Assembly: GCA_963763305.1 (NCBI GenBank)
Contig: CAVXNP010000001.1
Location: 992,001-1,056,000, forward strand
Source: CAVXNP01 sp963763305
Lineage (GTDB): Bacteria; Pseudomonadota; Gammaproteobacteria; Xanthomonadales; Rhodanobacteraceae
DNA length: 64,000 nt
Reading direction: 5' to 3'
Below, piece after piece: positions 55,183 to 64,000 of the stretch. The notes under the pieces are model-generated. The model was not told the origin of the DNA, did not search any database, and saw only the letters and a program-made list of their open reading frames with translations. A program made the translations under genes and the position numbers. Each line of letters starts with the position of its first letter. Within the stretch, counting starts at the first letter, position 1.

Positions 55183-55271
55183 CGGGGTTCCTTTCGGGCG
55201 AGCGGTACTTGAGACCACCTGGATCCGTGGAAGTTTAGCCCCCGTTCGCAGCGAACCCTAACCACCCCCGC

Positions 55272-55300
55272 AAAAAGACGAAGGGCGGCCGAAGCCGCCC
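55272..55300 (-). terminator. intrinsic terminator of the pil operon
   Basis: On the minus strand GGGCGGC, a TTCG tetraloop and GCCGCCC, followed by TTCGTCTTTTTG. A UUCG-capped stem with a T-run, 24 bases after the corrected pilQ stop. Confidence 0.88.
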
Positions 55301-55323
55301 CAGGTCCGCCCCTGCCTGAAGTC

Positions 55324-57496
55324 CTATTGCAATGTGTCGCTGAGGATGCGGGGGGTCACGAAGATCAGCAGCTCGGCCTTGTTGTTGGTCCGCGAGGTCT
55401 TGCGGAACAATGCGCCGATTCCGGGGATGTCGCCCAGGCCGGGAACCTTGGTCAGGCTGTTCGATCTTGGTGATCTCGTAGATGCCACCCAGCACCACCG
55501 TCTGCCCGTTGTCGACCAGCACCGAGGTATTCAGCTCGCGCGTGTCGATCTGCGGAACCTGACCGCTGCCGGGTGCGTCGATGAACTTGGCCAGCGCGTC
55601 CTTCTTGACGTTGATGCTCAGGTACACGCGGTTGTCGGCAGTGATCGTCGGAGTCACCTTCAGCTCCAGCACCGCGTCCTTGAACTGGACCGTGGCGGTA
55701 CCGCTGCCAGCCGAGCCGGTGGCGCTGTTCTGGTAGGTGACGTAGCCGATCTGCTGACCCTGGCGGATCACCGCCTCCTGCTGGTTTGCCGTGATCACGC
55801 GCGGGCTGGAGATGACCTCGCCGCGCCCCTCGGTCTGGGCCGCGGACAACTCCAGATCGATCGCGTAGTTGGCACCCAGGATGGCCAGGCCGAAGCTGCC
55901 ACCGCCACTGGCGGGCAGGTTCACATTCAGGCCGCCGGAGCCCACGGTACCGGGCGCGGCGTTGCTGCCGATGGGCGATCCCAGGGTGCTTCCGGTCTGC
56001 AGAACCTGCCCGCTGGGGTTGGTCTGCCGCCCGCCGATACCGAACTTGGCGCCCAGCTCCCGGGTGAAGTCGTCGGTGGCCACCACGATGCGCGACTCGA
56101 TCAGAACCTGCTGCACCGGCTTGTCCAGCACGGCGATCAGCTGGCGCAACTGGCGTACCTTGTCCGGGGTGTCGTTGATCAGCAGCGTATTGGTGCGCTC
56201 GTCGAACGAGACGCTGCCACGGGAAGAAAGGAAGCCACGCTTGCCACCGCCAGCGCCCGCGCCGCCCTTGCTACCGGAGGTCAGCAGCTGGGCGATGCTC
56301 GAGGCCTTGCCATAGCTGATCGGCACGTAGTCGGTGATCAGTTCGGCGTTGTCCTCGGCCTTCAGGCGCGCCTCGGCAACATGCTCCTCGTAGCTGGCCA
56401 ACTCGCGCTGTGGCGCGATCCAGATGACGTTGCCGTTACGACGCTTGTCCAGGCCCTTGGCCCGCAGCACGACATCCAGCGCCTGGTCCCAGGGCACGTT
56501 GACCAGCCGCAGCGTGACACTGCCGCCGACGCTGTCCGAAGCCACCAGGTTCAGGCCCGAGATGTCAGCCATCACCGCCAGCGCCGAACGCACCGGAATG
56601 TCCTGGAAGTTGAAGGTGACGCGATCGCCGGTGTAGACCGGCTCGTGCGACTTGCCCAGCTTGTCCTCGGCAACACCCTTTTTCTTGGGGGCGATCTCGA
56701 CCACGTACTGATCGGCGGTCTGGTAGGAGGAGGTCTCCACGTCGCCCTTGATGGCGATGTTCATCGTGCCGCCGCCGAACTTGCCGGCAGTGGTGCTGAT
56801 CGACTGCACCGGTGTGGCGAAGTCCAGCACATCCAGGCGCTTTTCGAGAGCGGCCGGCACGTTGGCGTGATCAAGACTGACCACGACATTGTCGCCCTCC
56901 CGCCGCATATTCGCGTGAGCACCGGCGCCGCTGAAATTGACCAGCACGCGCCCCTCGCCATTGGGACCGCGCCGGAAATCGATGTTGGAAACCGCCGGAC
57001 CACTGGCGGCCGACGGCAGCGCCTTGGTCGGGTCGATCGTGGCCGCCGTGGTCACGCTTTGTGCGTCGGTGCCGTTGTTGACCGTCACCACCAGGCTGTC
57101 GCCATCGACGCGCGTGCGGTAGGAGGCCTCGCGGTTGAGCTCCACCACCACCCGGGTGCGGTTGCCGGCCGCCACCGCGGAAACCCCCGCGGCCGAACCC
57201 TTGCCGATGTCGATGTGCCGCGGCGCTGCATTGGCCGTATCGGCGAAGTCGATGGCAATGCGCGGCGGGGTGCCCGTGGTGAAGATGCGCGGCTGTGGCA
57301 CCGGCCCGTTGGCGAAGTTCAGGTGCAGCTCCACCCGACCGCCCGGCAGGGTGTCGTAGCTGATGCCCTTCAGGGTGGTGCTCGCCGCCATGGCCACGCC
57401 CGCCCAGGACGTGCCCAGGGTCAGCAAGCCCAGCAGCAGGTAACGGCTCGCTTGGCGCATGGCACGGCCTCGAACAGGTTTCATTTGGTTGCTCAT
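55324..57496 (-). CDS. pilQ: type IV pilus secretin PilQ, frameshifted near the C-terminus
   Basis: An outer-membrane secretin of about 723 residues. It has a signal peptide, two AMIN domains (VELHLNFANGPVPQPRIFTTG by pattern), the N0/STN domain (VTFNFQDIPVRSALAVMADISG), the secretin N domain and the secretin core with VISSPRVITANQQEA and LVDNGQTVVLGGIYEITK. One extra base at 55462-55465 breaks the frame after EITK. Removing it restores NSLTKVPGLGDIPGIGALF and a normal end ILSDTLQ with TAG at 55324. As given, the frame runs on to 55235 with an unrelated tail. The normal terminus is conserved in PilQ, so a sequence error is likely. Confidence 0.9.
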
Positions 57497-57515
57497 TGCA
57501 TCAGCCCCTGTATTC

Positions 57516-58055
57516 CTATCTCTCGCCGAGCGCGATGCTGGCCGGACGTTCCATCCAACCACCATTGCCGTTGGAAACCAGCTCGACCAGGTCGATGTGG
57601 TCATCGCTGATGGCGGTGACGCGACCGTAGTTCTGCCCCAGATAATCATTGTTGTGGACCCGATGAAGCACACCGCCCGGATCCTTGATCAGGACTTCCA
57701 GGCCGGCTCCGGTGCCGACCGTCCCGACCATCTTCAAACTGTCGAGCGCGAACATCTCCAGCGGCTGCTTGGCCCGGTCCTGGTCCGGGCGCGGGCCGGA
57801 TGCGGCGCTGTTTGGCTGCAACTCGGTCGTGCTCGGGCTGAACGGATCGCGCTTGTCCTGGTCGGCATACAGGAAGGTCTCGAAGGTCTTGATCACCGGC
57901 AGCGGCGGGATCGGCGGGCCCTTCTTGGCCTTTTCGTGCGCGACCCACTCGTGGAGATCCGAGGTGCCGCGGGTGCAACCGGCCAGCATCGACACGGTCG
58001 CCACTGCCAGCAGGCCCCGCGCCAAAGCGGACCAGGTCATTGAAATCGTCCTCAT
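57516..58055 (-). CDS. pilP: type IV pilus inner-membrane lipoprotein PilP
   Basis: A 179-residue lipoprotein with lipobox LAGC near residue 26. A proline-rich linker (GPPIPPLPVIKTFETFLY) precedes the beta-sandwich domain that touches PilQ (FALDSLKMVGTVG, LHRVHNNDYLGQNYGRV). It overlaps pilO by ATGA. Confidence 0.93.
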   Translation of the reverse strand: MRTISMTWSALARGLLAVATVSMLAGCTRGTSDLHEWVAHEKAKKGPPIPPLPVIKTFETFLYADQDKRDPFSPSTTELQPNSAASGPRPDQDRAKQPLEMFALDSLKMVGTVGTGAGLEVLIKDPGGVLHRVHNNDYLGQNYGRVTAISDDHIDLVELVSNGNGGWMERPASIALGER

Positions 58056-58711
58056 TTGCGGCCGCTCCCCTTGCGCGAGGTGGATCCGTCGCCGGTCTCT
58101 TCGTCCTCGAGGTAACGATAGGTCTTTACCGTGCCGGTAAGGATCAAGCGGCCATCGCTCGGTTCACCGCTCTTGCCCGCGGGGTGCAAAGGCCGCAGCG
58201 AGACATCGTGCATCGTGAGAATGACCACGCGCGGCAACGAAGCCACTCCGCTGATGAACGTGCCGAACTGATGGTAGGTGCCAACCATGCGCAGATTGAT
58301 CGGCTGCTCCGCATAGAAGTCGCGGGTCTTTTCGGCACCCGGCTCGAACAGGTCGGTTTCCAGGCCGGCCGACAGTGCCGTCTGCGAGATATCGACCAGC
58401 AACTCGGGCATTTCGGTGCGGCTGGGCAGCTGACGCAGCAACTGGCGCAGCATGTCCTGCATTTCGTCCAGCTGGTGCTGCAGCGCCTCCAGGTTGACCG
58501 ACTTGGCCTGCTTGGTGGCAAATTCCTTCTTCAGCCCGTCCTCGGTCTGTACCACCTGGGCCAACTCGTCCTGCTGGTCGCTCACGTAGAAGTACCAGCC
58601 GCCGAGAACCACGGCGGCGAACAGCAGCGCCGTGAAGAACCATTTGACCGAGCTGGGCCAACCGCCGACGTTGTTGCGATCGAGACTGCGAAGATCGTCG
58701 AAGAAACTCAT
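58052..58711 (-). CDS. pilO: type IV pilus assembly protein PilO
   Basis: A 219-residue bitopic inner-membrane protein. One segment at about 21-42 (VKWFFTALLFAAVVLGGWYFY by pattern), a coiled-coil (about 45-90), and the ferredoxin-like periplasmic domain with INLRMVGTYHQFGTFISGVASL. It pairs with PilN. Confidence 0.93.
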   Translation of the reverse strand: MSFFDDLRSLDRNNVGGWPSSVKWFFTALLFAAVVLGGWYFYVSDQQDELAQVVQTEDGLKKEFATKQAKSVNLEALQHQLDEMQDMLRQLLRQLPSRTEMPELLVDISQTALSAGLETDLFEPGAEKTRDFYAEQPINLRMVGTYHQFGTFISGVASLPRVVILTMHDVSLRPLHPAGKSGEPSDGRLILTGTVKTYRYLEDEETGDGSTSRKGSGRK

Positions 58712-59454
58712 CAGTGCGCCCCCCCCTTGGTCGCCACCGGGGCCGTTTGCTTGCCGGCCGGCGGGGCCTGGCCCTCAGCGGCACCGGCTGGACCCACGGG
58801 CGTGCCGGATACGCGCATCTCGGCAGTCTGATTTGCAGTGACCGGCTTGGCCGGCGCCGAGGCTGCGGTTGCGGGCGGCAGTTCGGGGCTCGCCTCTTCC
58901 AGGTCTTCCGCCTTCGGATGGTTCAGTTGCACCTGCAGGTTGAAGCTGTACGGCATGCGCGAGGCGTCGTGGCTGTTCTGCGTCTTGCCCAGGCTGGCGC
59001 GACCCATCCACGGCGACGCTTCGATATGGCGCATGTACTCGGCCACGCTGGCGTTGGACTGCGCCACGCCGGTGAGCTTCATGGATTCGCTGGTCTGGGT
59101 CAGACCGGTCAAGCGGGCGCTGTTCGGGATGGTCTTAACCAGTTCGTCGAACAGATGCACCATTTGCGCACGGTTGGCTTGCAGCTGCTCGATGATGTCT
59201 TTGCGGGCGAGCAGCCTGCCGCGCACCTTGTCCAGATCCTTGATCCTGGACAGGCGCACGTCCAGCTGCTTGATTTCCGCTTGCAGATAGGCGTTGCGAT
59301 CGTTCTGGTTGTCGATCCGCATGCCCATCCACGACGCCCACGCGAACACCACCAGCAAGGCGGCCACGAAAGTGGCACCCAACTGCATGTAGAACTCGCG
59401 CTCGCGCTGCTTGCGGCGCTCCAGGCGCCAGGGGAGGAGGTTGATGCGTGCCAT
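58711..59454 (-). CDS. pilN: type IV pilus assembly protein PilN
   Basis: A 247-residue bitopic protein. It begins with the PilM-binding motif ARINLLPWRLERRKQRE, then one membrane segment at about 25-47 and a coiled-coil. The C-terminus has an alanine/proline-rich extension of about 45 residues beyond the usual domain. Start and stop overlap the neighbours by one base. Confidence 0.93.
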   Translation of the reverse strand: MARINLLPWRLERRKQREREFYMQLGATFVAALLVVFAWASWMGMRIDNQNDRNAYLQAEIKQLDVRLSRIKDLDKVRGRLLARKDIIEQLQANRAQMVHLFDELVKTIPNSARLTGLTQTSESMKLTGVAQSNASVAEYMRHIEASPWMGRASLGKTQNSHDASRMPYSFNLQVQLNHPKAEDLEEASPELPPATAASAPAKPVTANQTAEMRVSGTPVGPAGAAEGQAPPAGKQTAPVATKGGAH

Positions 59455-60512
59455 CAGTCGAAGCTCCTCATGGCGAGTCCGACCGCGATCATCAGCGCGG
59501 GGGCATCCTGCGCCAGCATCTGAGGCTGCACGCGAGGCGACAATGACATCCGCGCCAGGGGGTTGGCCACCACGCAGTGGACCCCCAGTTGCTCTTCGAG
59601 CATGCCGCCAAGACCCTCGATGGATGCGCAGCCGCCGGCCAGGACCACCTGGTCGACCTTGCTGTACTCACTGCCGGCGAAAAAGAATTGCAGCAGGCGG
59701 CTGATCTGCTGGACCAGCGACTCCTTGAACGGTTCCAGCGCCTCGGTCTCGTAGGACTCGGGCAGGCCACCCTTGCGCTTGGCGCGCCCGGCCTCCTCGT
59801 AGGAAAGCCCGTAGCGGCGCATGATCTCGTCGGTCAGCTGCTTGCCCCCGAAGACCTGTTCGCGTGAATAGATGGTGCGCTGATTGCGCAGCACCGACAG
59901 CGTGGTCATCGTGGCGCCGATGTCGACCACCGCCACCAGCGCATCGCGGCCGACGTTGAGCTGGTCGGCCAGCATGGCGAACGCGTTTTCCATCGCGAAC
60001 GCCTCGACGTCGACGACACTGGCAGTCAGCCCGCCCAGTTCCAGCGCGGCGACGCGCATGTCGACGTTCTCGCTGCGCGAGGCGGCCAGCAGGATGCTGT
60101 TCATGTCAGGGTTGTCCCGAACCGGCCCGAGTACCTCGAAGTCCAGGCTGACCTCTTCGATCGGATACGGGATGTACTGGTTGGCCTCGACCTGGATCTG
60201 TCCTTCGAGATCATCCTCGGACAGGTCGGCGGACATGGGCACGACCCGGGTGATCACCGCCGAGCCGGCCACCGCGGCCGCAGCGTGCTTGAGCTTGGAG
60301 CCGGACCGGGCCAGCGCCCGGCGGATGGCCTCGCCCACCGCATCGACCTCGACGATGTTCTTTTCGACCACCGCATTGGGGGGCAGCGGCTCGACCGCGT
60401 AATGCTCGACGCGATAGCGACCGCCGGCTTGGCTTAGCTGCAGCAACTTGACCGCGGTCGAACTGATGTCGACGCCGATCAACTGCGGCTTCTTGGGTGT
60501 AAAGAGACCCAC
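59454..60512 (-). CDS. pilM: type IV pilus assembly ATPase-like PilM
   Basis: A 352-residue actin-like cytosolic protein. The nucleotide-site motifs are IGVDISSTAVKLLQL, VAVVDIGATMTTLSVL and VVLAGGCASIEGL. The GTG at 60512 is chosen because GGGGG lies seven bases upstream and the protein then has normal length; a longer frame from 60569 has no support. It heads the pilMNOPQ operon. Confidence 0.93.
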   Translation of the reverse strand: MGLFTPKKPQLIGVDISSTAVKLLQLSQAGGRYRVEHYAVEPLPPNAVVEKNIVEVDAVGEAIRRALARSGSKLKHAAAAVAGSAVITRVVPMSADLSEDDLEGQIQVEANQYIPYPIEEVSLDFEVLGPVRDNPDMNSILLAASRSENVDMRVAALELGGLTASVVDVEAFAMENAFAMLADQLNVGRDALVAVVDIGATMTTLSVLRNQRTIYSREQVFGGKQLTDEIMRRYGLSYEEAGRAKRKGGLPESYETEALEPFKESLVQQISRLLQFFFAGSEYSKVDQVVLAGGCASIEGLGGMLEEQLGVHCVVANPLARMSLSPRVQPQMLAQDAPALMIAVGLAMRSFD

Positions 60513-60744
60513 GGTTTTCCCCCTTGCCCCTGACGCCCGGTCCAGATACTGGCGGATGCGCAGAGGCATTAAATCTAAAAATTAACGTAAAGGCAACGGC
60601 CTACACGCACTTTCTCAACCGATCCCGTGATCCGGGCCACATTTGCAACCTTCGACGGAGCTGCTCATTCACCCGGTCCGACCGGCATGCATACTGCTAC
60701 ATCTATACTCTGGTCTGTTTTGACACAGGTCTCGCAAGTTCGAT
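60513..60744. promoter_or_regulatory. divergent pilM/mrcA promoter region
   Basis: About 230 bases. An AT-rich stretch near 60565-60590 suits the pilM side. A TATACT at 60704-60709 could be the -10 of mrcA, but I find no good -35 at the right distance. Confidence 0.4.
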
Positions 60745-63273
60745 ATGGCAATTTTCAAGCGTCTGCTGCGCTGGGGCCTGATCCTGGCTTTCTCGGGCCT
60801 GCTGCTGGCCGCACTCGGCCTCGGCATCGCCTACTGGCTGATCGCTCCGCGCCTGCCCTCGGTAGCGGTGCTGAAGGACTTCCACATGCAGGTGCCGCTG
60901 CGCGTCCTCAGCGCGGACGGCAAGCTGATTGCCACTTTCGGCGAGACCCGGCGCATTCCGGTGGACATCGACAAGGTGCCCGACCGGCTCAAGCACGCGG
61001 TGCTGTCGGCCGAGGATGCGGACTTCTATCACCACCCCGGGTTCGACTGGCACGGCATCGTCCGCGCCGGCTGGCACGTGATCATCTCCGGCGGCGACAA
61101 GGGCGGCGGCGGTTCGACGATCACCCAGCAGGTGGCGCGCAACTTCTTCCTCAGCCCGGAGAAGCTGTACTCGCGCAAGCTCACCGAGATCTTCATCGCC
61201 CTGCGCATGGAGAAGGCCCTGGGCAAGGATCAGATTCTCGAGCTGTATCTCAACAAGATGTTCCTGGGCCACCGCGCCTACGGCGTGGCGGCGGCGGCTG
61301 AGTACTACTACGGCAAGACCCTGGACCAGCTGACCGTGGCCGAGTGCGCCACGATCGCTTCCACCTTCCAGCTGCCTTCGCTGGTCAATCCGATCAACAG
61401 CCCCGCCCGCATGATCGCCCGCCGCAACTGGGTGATCGGCCAGATGCTCTCCAACGGCTACATCAGCAAGGCCGAATACACCCAGGCCATCGCCGAGCCC
61501 AATCACGCCTTCGCACACGAGCAGCCGATCGAGGTACATGCGCCCTATCTCGCCGAAATGGTGCGGCTGCAGGTACTCGACCGGCTGGGCAACGACGCAC
61601 TGACCGAAGGCTACGTGGTGCACACCACCGTGCGCAGTGACCGCCAGCGCGAGGCTGCACGTGCACTGCACCAGGGTCTGGTGGCATACGACCATCGGCA
61701 TGGCTGGCGGGGACCCGAAGCGCACAAGGAACTGGCTGCCAACGCCACGACCGAGGACTACGAGCGCGCGCTGGCCGGCTATACCGACCTCGGACAGATG
61801 CTGCCCGGCCTGGTCCTGGCCAGCTCGGCGGAGGCCGCGCAGGTGTACCTGGACGGCGGCAAGACCGTCAGCCTCGGCCTGGAACAGGTCCACTGGGCAC
61901 GGCCATACATCAGCGAGTCGCGCATGGGGCCCGCGCCGACATCGGTGGATGCGGTGCTCAAGCGGGGCGACATCGTGCGGCTGGATCAGGACGACAAGGG
62001 CGTCTGGCAGCTGACCCAGGTGCCGGCGGCACAGGCCGCCCTGGTCTCCCTGCGCCCCGAGGATGGCGCGGTCCAGGCCCTGCTCGGCGGCTTCAACTTC
62101 ACCCGCAGCAAGTTCAACCGCGCGGTGATGGCGGCGCGCCAGCCCGGCTCCAGCTTCAAGCCCTACTTCTACAGCGCGGCGTTCAATCGCGGCTTCACCC
62201 CCGCCTCCATCGTCAACGACGCGCCGCTGGTGCTGCCTGACCCGTCCAAGAAGAACGGCATATGGGCCCCGTCCAACGACGACGGCAAGTTCGACGGCCC
62301 GATGCGCCTGCGGCAGGCGCTGGTTGAATCGAAGAACCTGGTTTCGGTGCGTCTGCTGCAGGCCATCACCGTGGACTATGCGCGCAACTACGCCACCCGC
62401 TTCGGCTTTTCGCTGGATGCGCTGCCGAACAACCTGTCGATGGCGCTGGGTACCGCTTCGGTGTCACCGATGAGCATGGCCCGTGGCTACGCCGTATTCG
62501 CCAACGGCGGCTACCTGGTCACGCCTTACTTCATCAGCGAAATCGACGATCGCAGCAACCAGCCGGTCTACGTCGCCAACCCGGCCCGCGCCTGCCGCAC
62601 CTGCAAGGAACGGCTGCTGGCCAATGACGAACCCGGTCCGCCGCCGGCGGACATGAGTCCATCGCCGGCGAACAGCGTGGCCGGTAGCGCACCAGCCAGC
62701 CAGCCAGCCTCCGGCAGCACCCTGGCCGACCTGGGCGGTGCGGTGCTTCCGGCCGATGCGCACGACGGCGACCAGCCGCCGGTGCTCGCCCCCCACGTGA
62801 TCGACGTGCGCAACGACTACCTGATGACCTCGTTGATGAAGGACGTGATCCTCCACGGCACCGGCGCCGCCGCGCGCGCGCTCGGTCGCGACGACCTGGC
62901 CGGCAAGACCGGTACCACCAACGATCACCGGGACGCGTGGTTCGTGGGCTTCAACGGCGACCTTTCCACCGCGGTGTGGGTGGGTTTCGACAACTTCAGC
63001 TCGCTCGGCCGGGGCGAATTCGGCGCAAAGGCGGCGTTGCCGATCTGGATGGACTTCATGGGGGCGGCACTCAAGGACCAGCCATCGGCCTCGCTGCCGA
63101 TGCCGCCGGGCATCGCCACGGTGCAGATCAACCGCACCAGCGGCCTTCCCTCCACTCCGGACGACCCGGACAGCATGAGCGAAATCTTCAAGGTCGAGGA
63201 TGTCGACCGGTTGCGGGCGCAGGCCGCCCAGCAGCAGAACGATCAGCAACAGCACGCGTACGACATTTTCTGA
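60745..63273 (+). CDS. mrcA: penicillin-binding protein 1A (bifunctional transglycosylase/transpeptidase)
   Basis: An 842-residue inner-membrane enzyme building peptidoglycan. One N-terminal segment (about 10-32), glycosyltransferase motif EDADFYHHPGFDW at about 90-102 and GGSTITQQ, then an OB-like insert, and the transpeptidase with SSFK near 468 (active serine) and KTGTT near 721. A serine/proline/alanine-rich insert of about 50 residues (near 635-685) precedes the KTG box. It is divergent from pilM, as in many gammaproteobacteria. Confidence 0.95.
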   Translation: MAIFKRLLRWGLILAFSGLLLAALGLGIAYWLIAPRLPSVAVLKDFHMQVPLRVLSADGKLIATFGETRRIPVDIDKVPDRLKHAVLSAEDADFYHHPGFDWHGIVRAGWHVIISGGDKGGGGSTITQQVARNFFLSPEKLYSRKLTEIFIALRMEKALGKDQILELYLNKMFLGHRAYGVAAAAEYYYGKTLDQLTVAECATIASTFQLPSLVNPINSPARMIARRNWVIGQMLSNGYISKAEYTQAIAEPNHAFAHEQPIEVHAPYLAEMVRLQVLDRLGNDALTEGYVVHTTVRSDRQREAARALHQGLVAYDHRHGWRGPEAHKELAANATTEDYERALAGYTDLGQMLPGLVLASSAEAAQVYLDGGKTVSLGLEQVHWARPYISESRMGPAPTSVDAVLKRGDIVRLDQDDKGVWQLTQVPAAQAALVSLRPEDGAVQALLGGFNFTRSKFNRAVMAARQPGSSFKPYFYSAAFNRGFTPASIVNDAPLVLPDPSKKNGIWAPSNDDGKFDGPMRLRQALVESKNLVSVRLLQAITVDYARNYATRFGFSLDALPNNLSMALGTASVSPMSMARGYAVFANGGYLVTPYFISEIDDRSNQPVYVANPARACRTCKERLLANDEPGPPPADMSPSPANSVAGSAPASQPASGSTLADLGGAVLPADAHDGDQPPVLAPHVIDVRNDYLMTSLMKDVILHGTGAAARALGRDDLAGKTGTTNDHRDAWFVGFNGDLSTAVWVGFDNFSSLGRGEFGAKAALPIWMDFMGAALKDQPSASLPMPPGIATVQINRTSGLPSTPDDPDSMSEIFKVEDVDRLRAQAAQQQNDQQQHAYDIF

Positions 63274-63279
63274 GCCCCT

Positions 63280-63299
63280 CCCCCGCCGAGTGGCGGGGG
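63280..63299 (+). terminator. hairpin after mrcA
   Basis: CCCCCGCC, loop GAGT, GGCGGGGG, seven bases after the stop. There is no T-run, so terminator strength is doubtful. Confidence 0.45.
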
Positions 63300-63491
63300 C
63301 GACTGTCGCCGCCTGCCAGCACAGGGCTTCCGACCCGCGGCCTCCCGGCCGCGGCGACCGTCGAACCCGCCCCCCCCCTGGCCGGCGCGGCAGCGCGCCG
63401 TCGGCCTGAACGTCCTGCGGAAAGCGCCCGAAAGATCGCCACGCTGGCGCAGTAGACTGTTGCCGTGTCCGGGCAACGCAGGAGTGAGGCA

Positions 63492-64000
63492 ATGGCACGC
63501 GGCGAACACCATCGGCTGCACGCACAGGACCGCATGCAGCGCAATCGGATCCGGGTCGCCCAGGAAGCGGCGCGACTGATGAGCGAGCACGGCATTCGCG
63601 ACTTCCACCACGCCAAGACCAAGGCTGCCGAGCGGCTGGGCGTGCATGACGCCCAGGCCTTGCCCCGCAACAACGAGATCGAGCAGGCGTTGCGCGAACG
63701 CCAACGCCTGTTCGACGCGGACAGCCAGCCACAGCAGTTGCTGCAGCGGCGCGAGGCGGCGGTCGAAGCAATGCGCTTCCTGGCCCGCTTTCAGCCCCGT
63801 CTGGTCGGTGCCGTGCTGGAGGGCACCGCCGATGCGCACTCGGCGGTCTGCCTGCATCTGTTCAGCGACGACCCCGAGGCGGTGACCCTGTTCCTGCGCG
63901 AGCATGGCGTACCGGTGCAGATCCAGACCCGGCGTCTGCGGCGCACCCGCGAGGATCAGGCCGACTACCCGGTGCTGCTGTTCGCCGCCGACGGGCTGGC
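63492..64000 (+). CDS. hypothetical protein, cut by the window edge
   Basis: An open frame of at least 169 codons from an ATG with AGGAG seven bases upstream. It runs past the end of the window. The N-terminal third is arginine/glutamine-rich and helical (MARGEHHRLHAQDRMQRNR, EAARLMSEHGIRDF). The later part shows a possible alpha/beta fold (RLVGAVLEGTADAHSAVCLHLF by pattern, then VTLFLREHGVPVQ). The GTAD-HS-V-LHLF run is loosely reminiscent of nucleotidyltransferase-like folds, but I do not recognise a family. Confidence 0.65.
   Translation, partial: MARGEHHRLHAQDRMQRNRIRVAQEAARLMSEHGIRDFHHAKTKAAERLGVHDAQALPRNNEIEQALRERQRLFDADSQPQQLLQRREAAVEAMRFLARFQPRLVGAVLEGTADAHSAVCLHLFSDDPEAVTLFLREHGVPVQIQTRRLRRTREDQADYPVLLFAADGL

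Noticed and set aside
55334..57610. 758-codon plus-strand open frame opposite pilQ
   Set aside because: Antisense shadow of a conserved secretin gene, with no recognisable domain and no supported start.
1..64000. CRISPR arrays, insertion sequences, tRNA or rRNA genes
   Set aside because: I saw no regularly spaced repeats, transposase motifs, cloverleaf sequences or rRNA signatures, although a small RNA gene could escape reading by eye.

Overview
The window reads as a chromosomal segment of a GC-rich gammaproteobacterium, most likely of the Rhodanobacteraceae/Xanthomonadaceae (Dyella, Rhodanobacter or Frateuria type). This is inferred from a pilMNOPQ operon divergent from mrcA, a MoxR-DUF58-DUF4381-Bat operon, a Wzx/Wzy exopolysaccharide locus and high-GC codon use; no rRNA, tRNA or other species marker is present. 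Region 1 (about 0.6-16 kb) is a loosely packed accessory block with 250-700 base gaps. It holds sulfate activation genes (cysD and a cysN-cysC fusion, which together make PAPS), four sulfotransferase genes, two TupA-like ATP-grasp genes, a Wzx-type flippase and two family 2 glycosyltransferases. No reductive sulfur assimilation gene (cysH, cysI, cysJ) accompanies cysD/cysNC, so the PAPS is probably meant for sulfating a glycan. Three of the four sulfotransferase genes are preceded by the same element of about 34 bases, always in the same orientation to its gene. Region 2 (16-22.6 kb) carries three closely related secreted right-handed beta-helix (pectate-lyase-superfamily-like) proteins, two of them ending in strong intrinsic terminators, and a Tat-exported tyrosinase-family copper protein. 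Region 3 (22.6-36 kb) is a long minus-strand exopolysaccharide operon in the order wzb, wzc, ugd, polysaccharide pyruvyl transferase, family 2 glycosyltransferase, EpsG-like polymerase, asparagine-synthase-like enzyme, a fourth beta-helix protein and a family 4 glycosyltransferase, with wza divergent from it. Four of these nine genes are broken in the sequence as given: three by frameshifts and one by a clean in-frame stop. Together regions 1-3 look like one system making an acidic, uronate-containing exopolysaccharide that may be sulfated, pyruvylated and perhaps aminoacylated. The initiating phosphoglycosyl transferase is not in the window. Region 4 (36-64 kb) is housekeeping: a Rieske protein, an Ada-like repair protein, a YedA-like exporter, a MacAB-like ABC exporter, a fumarylacetoacetase-family hydrolase, mscL, an M28 peptidase, a MarR regulator, a macro-domain protein, the MoxR/Bat operon, the type IV pilus pilMNOPQ operon, and mrcA. 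Two conserved genes here, pilQ and the BatB/BatC-like gene, each carry an apparent single-base insertion. Several of the frameshifts in the window lie in short homopolymers, so sequencing error has to be weighed against real gene decay.
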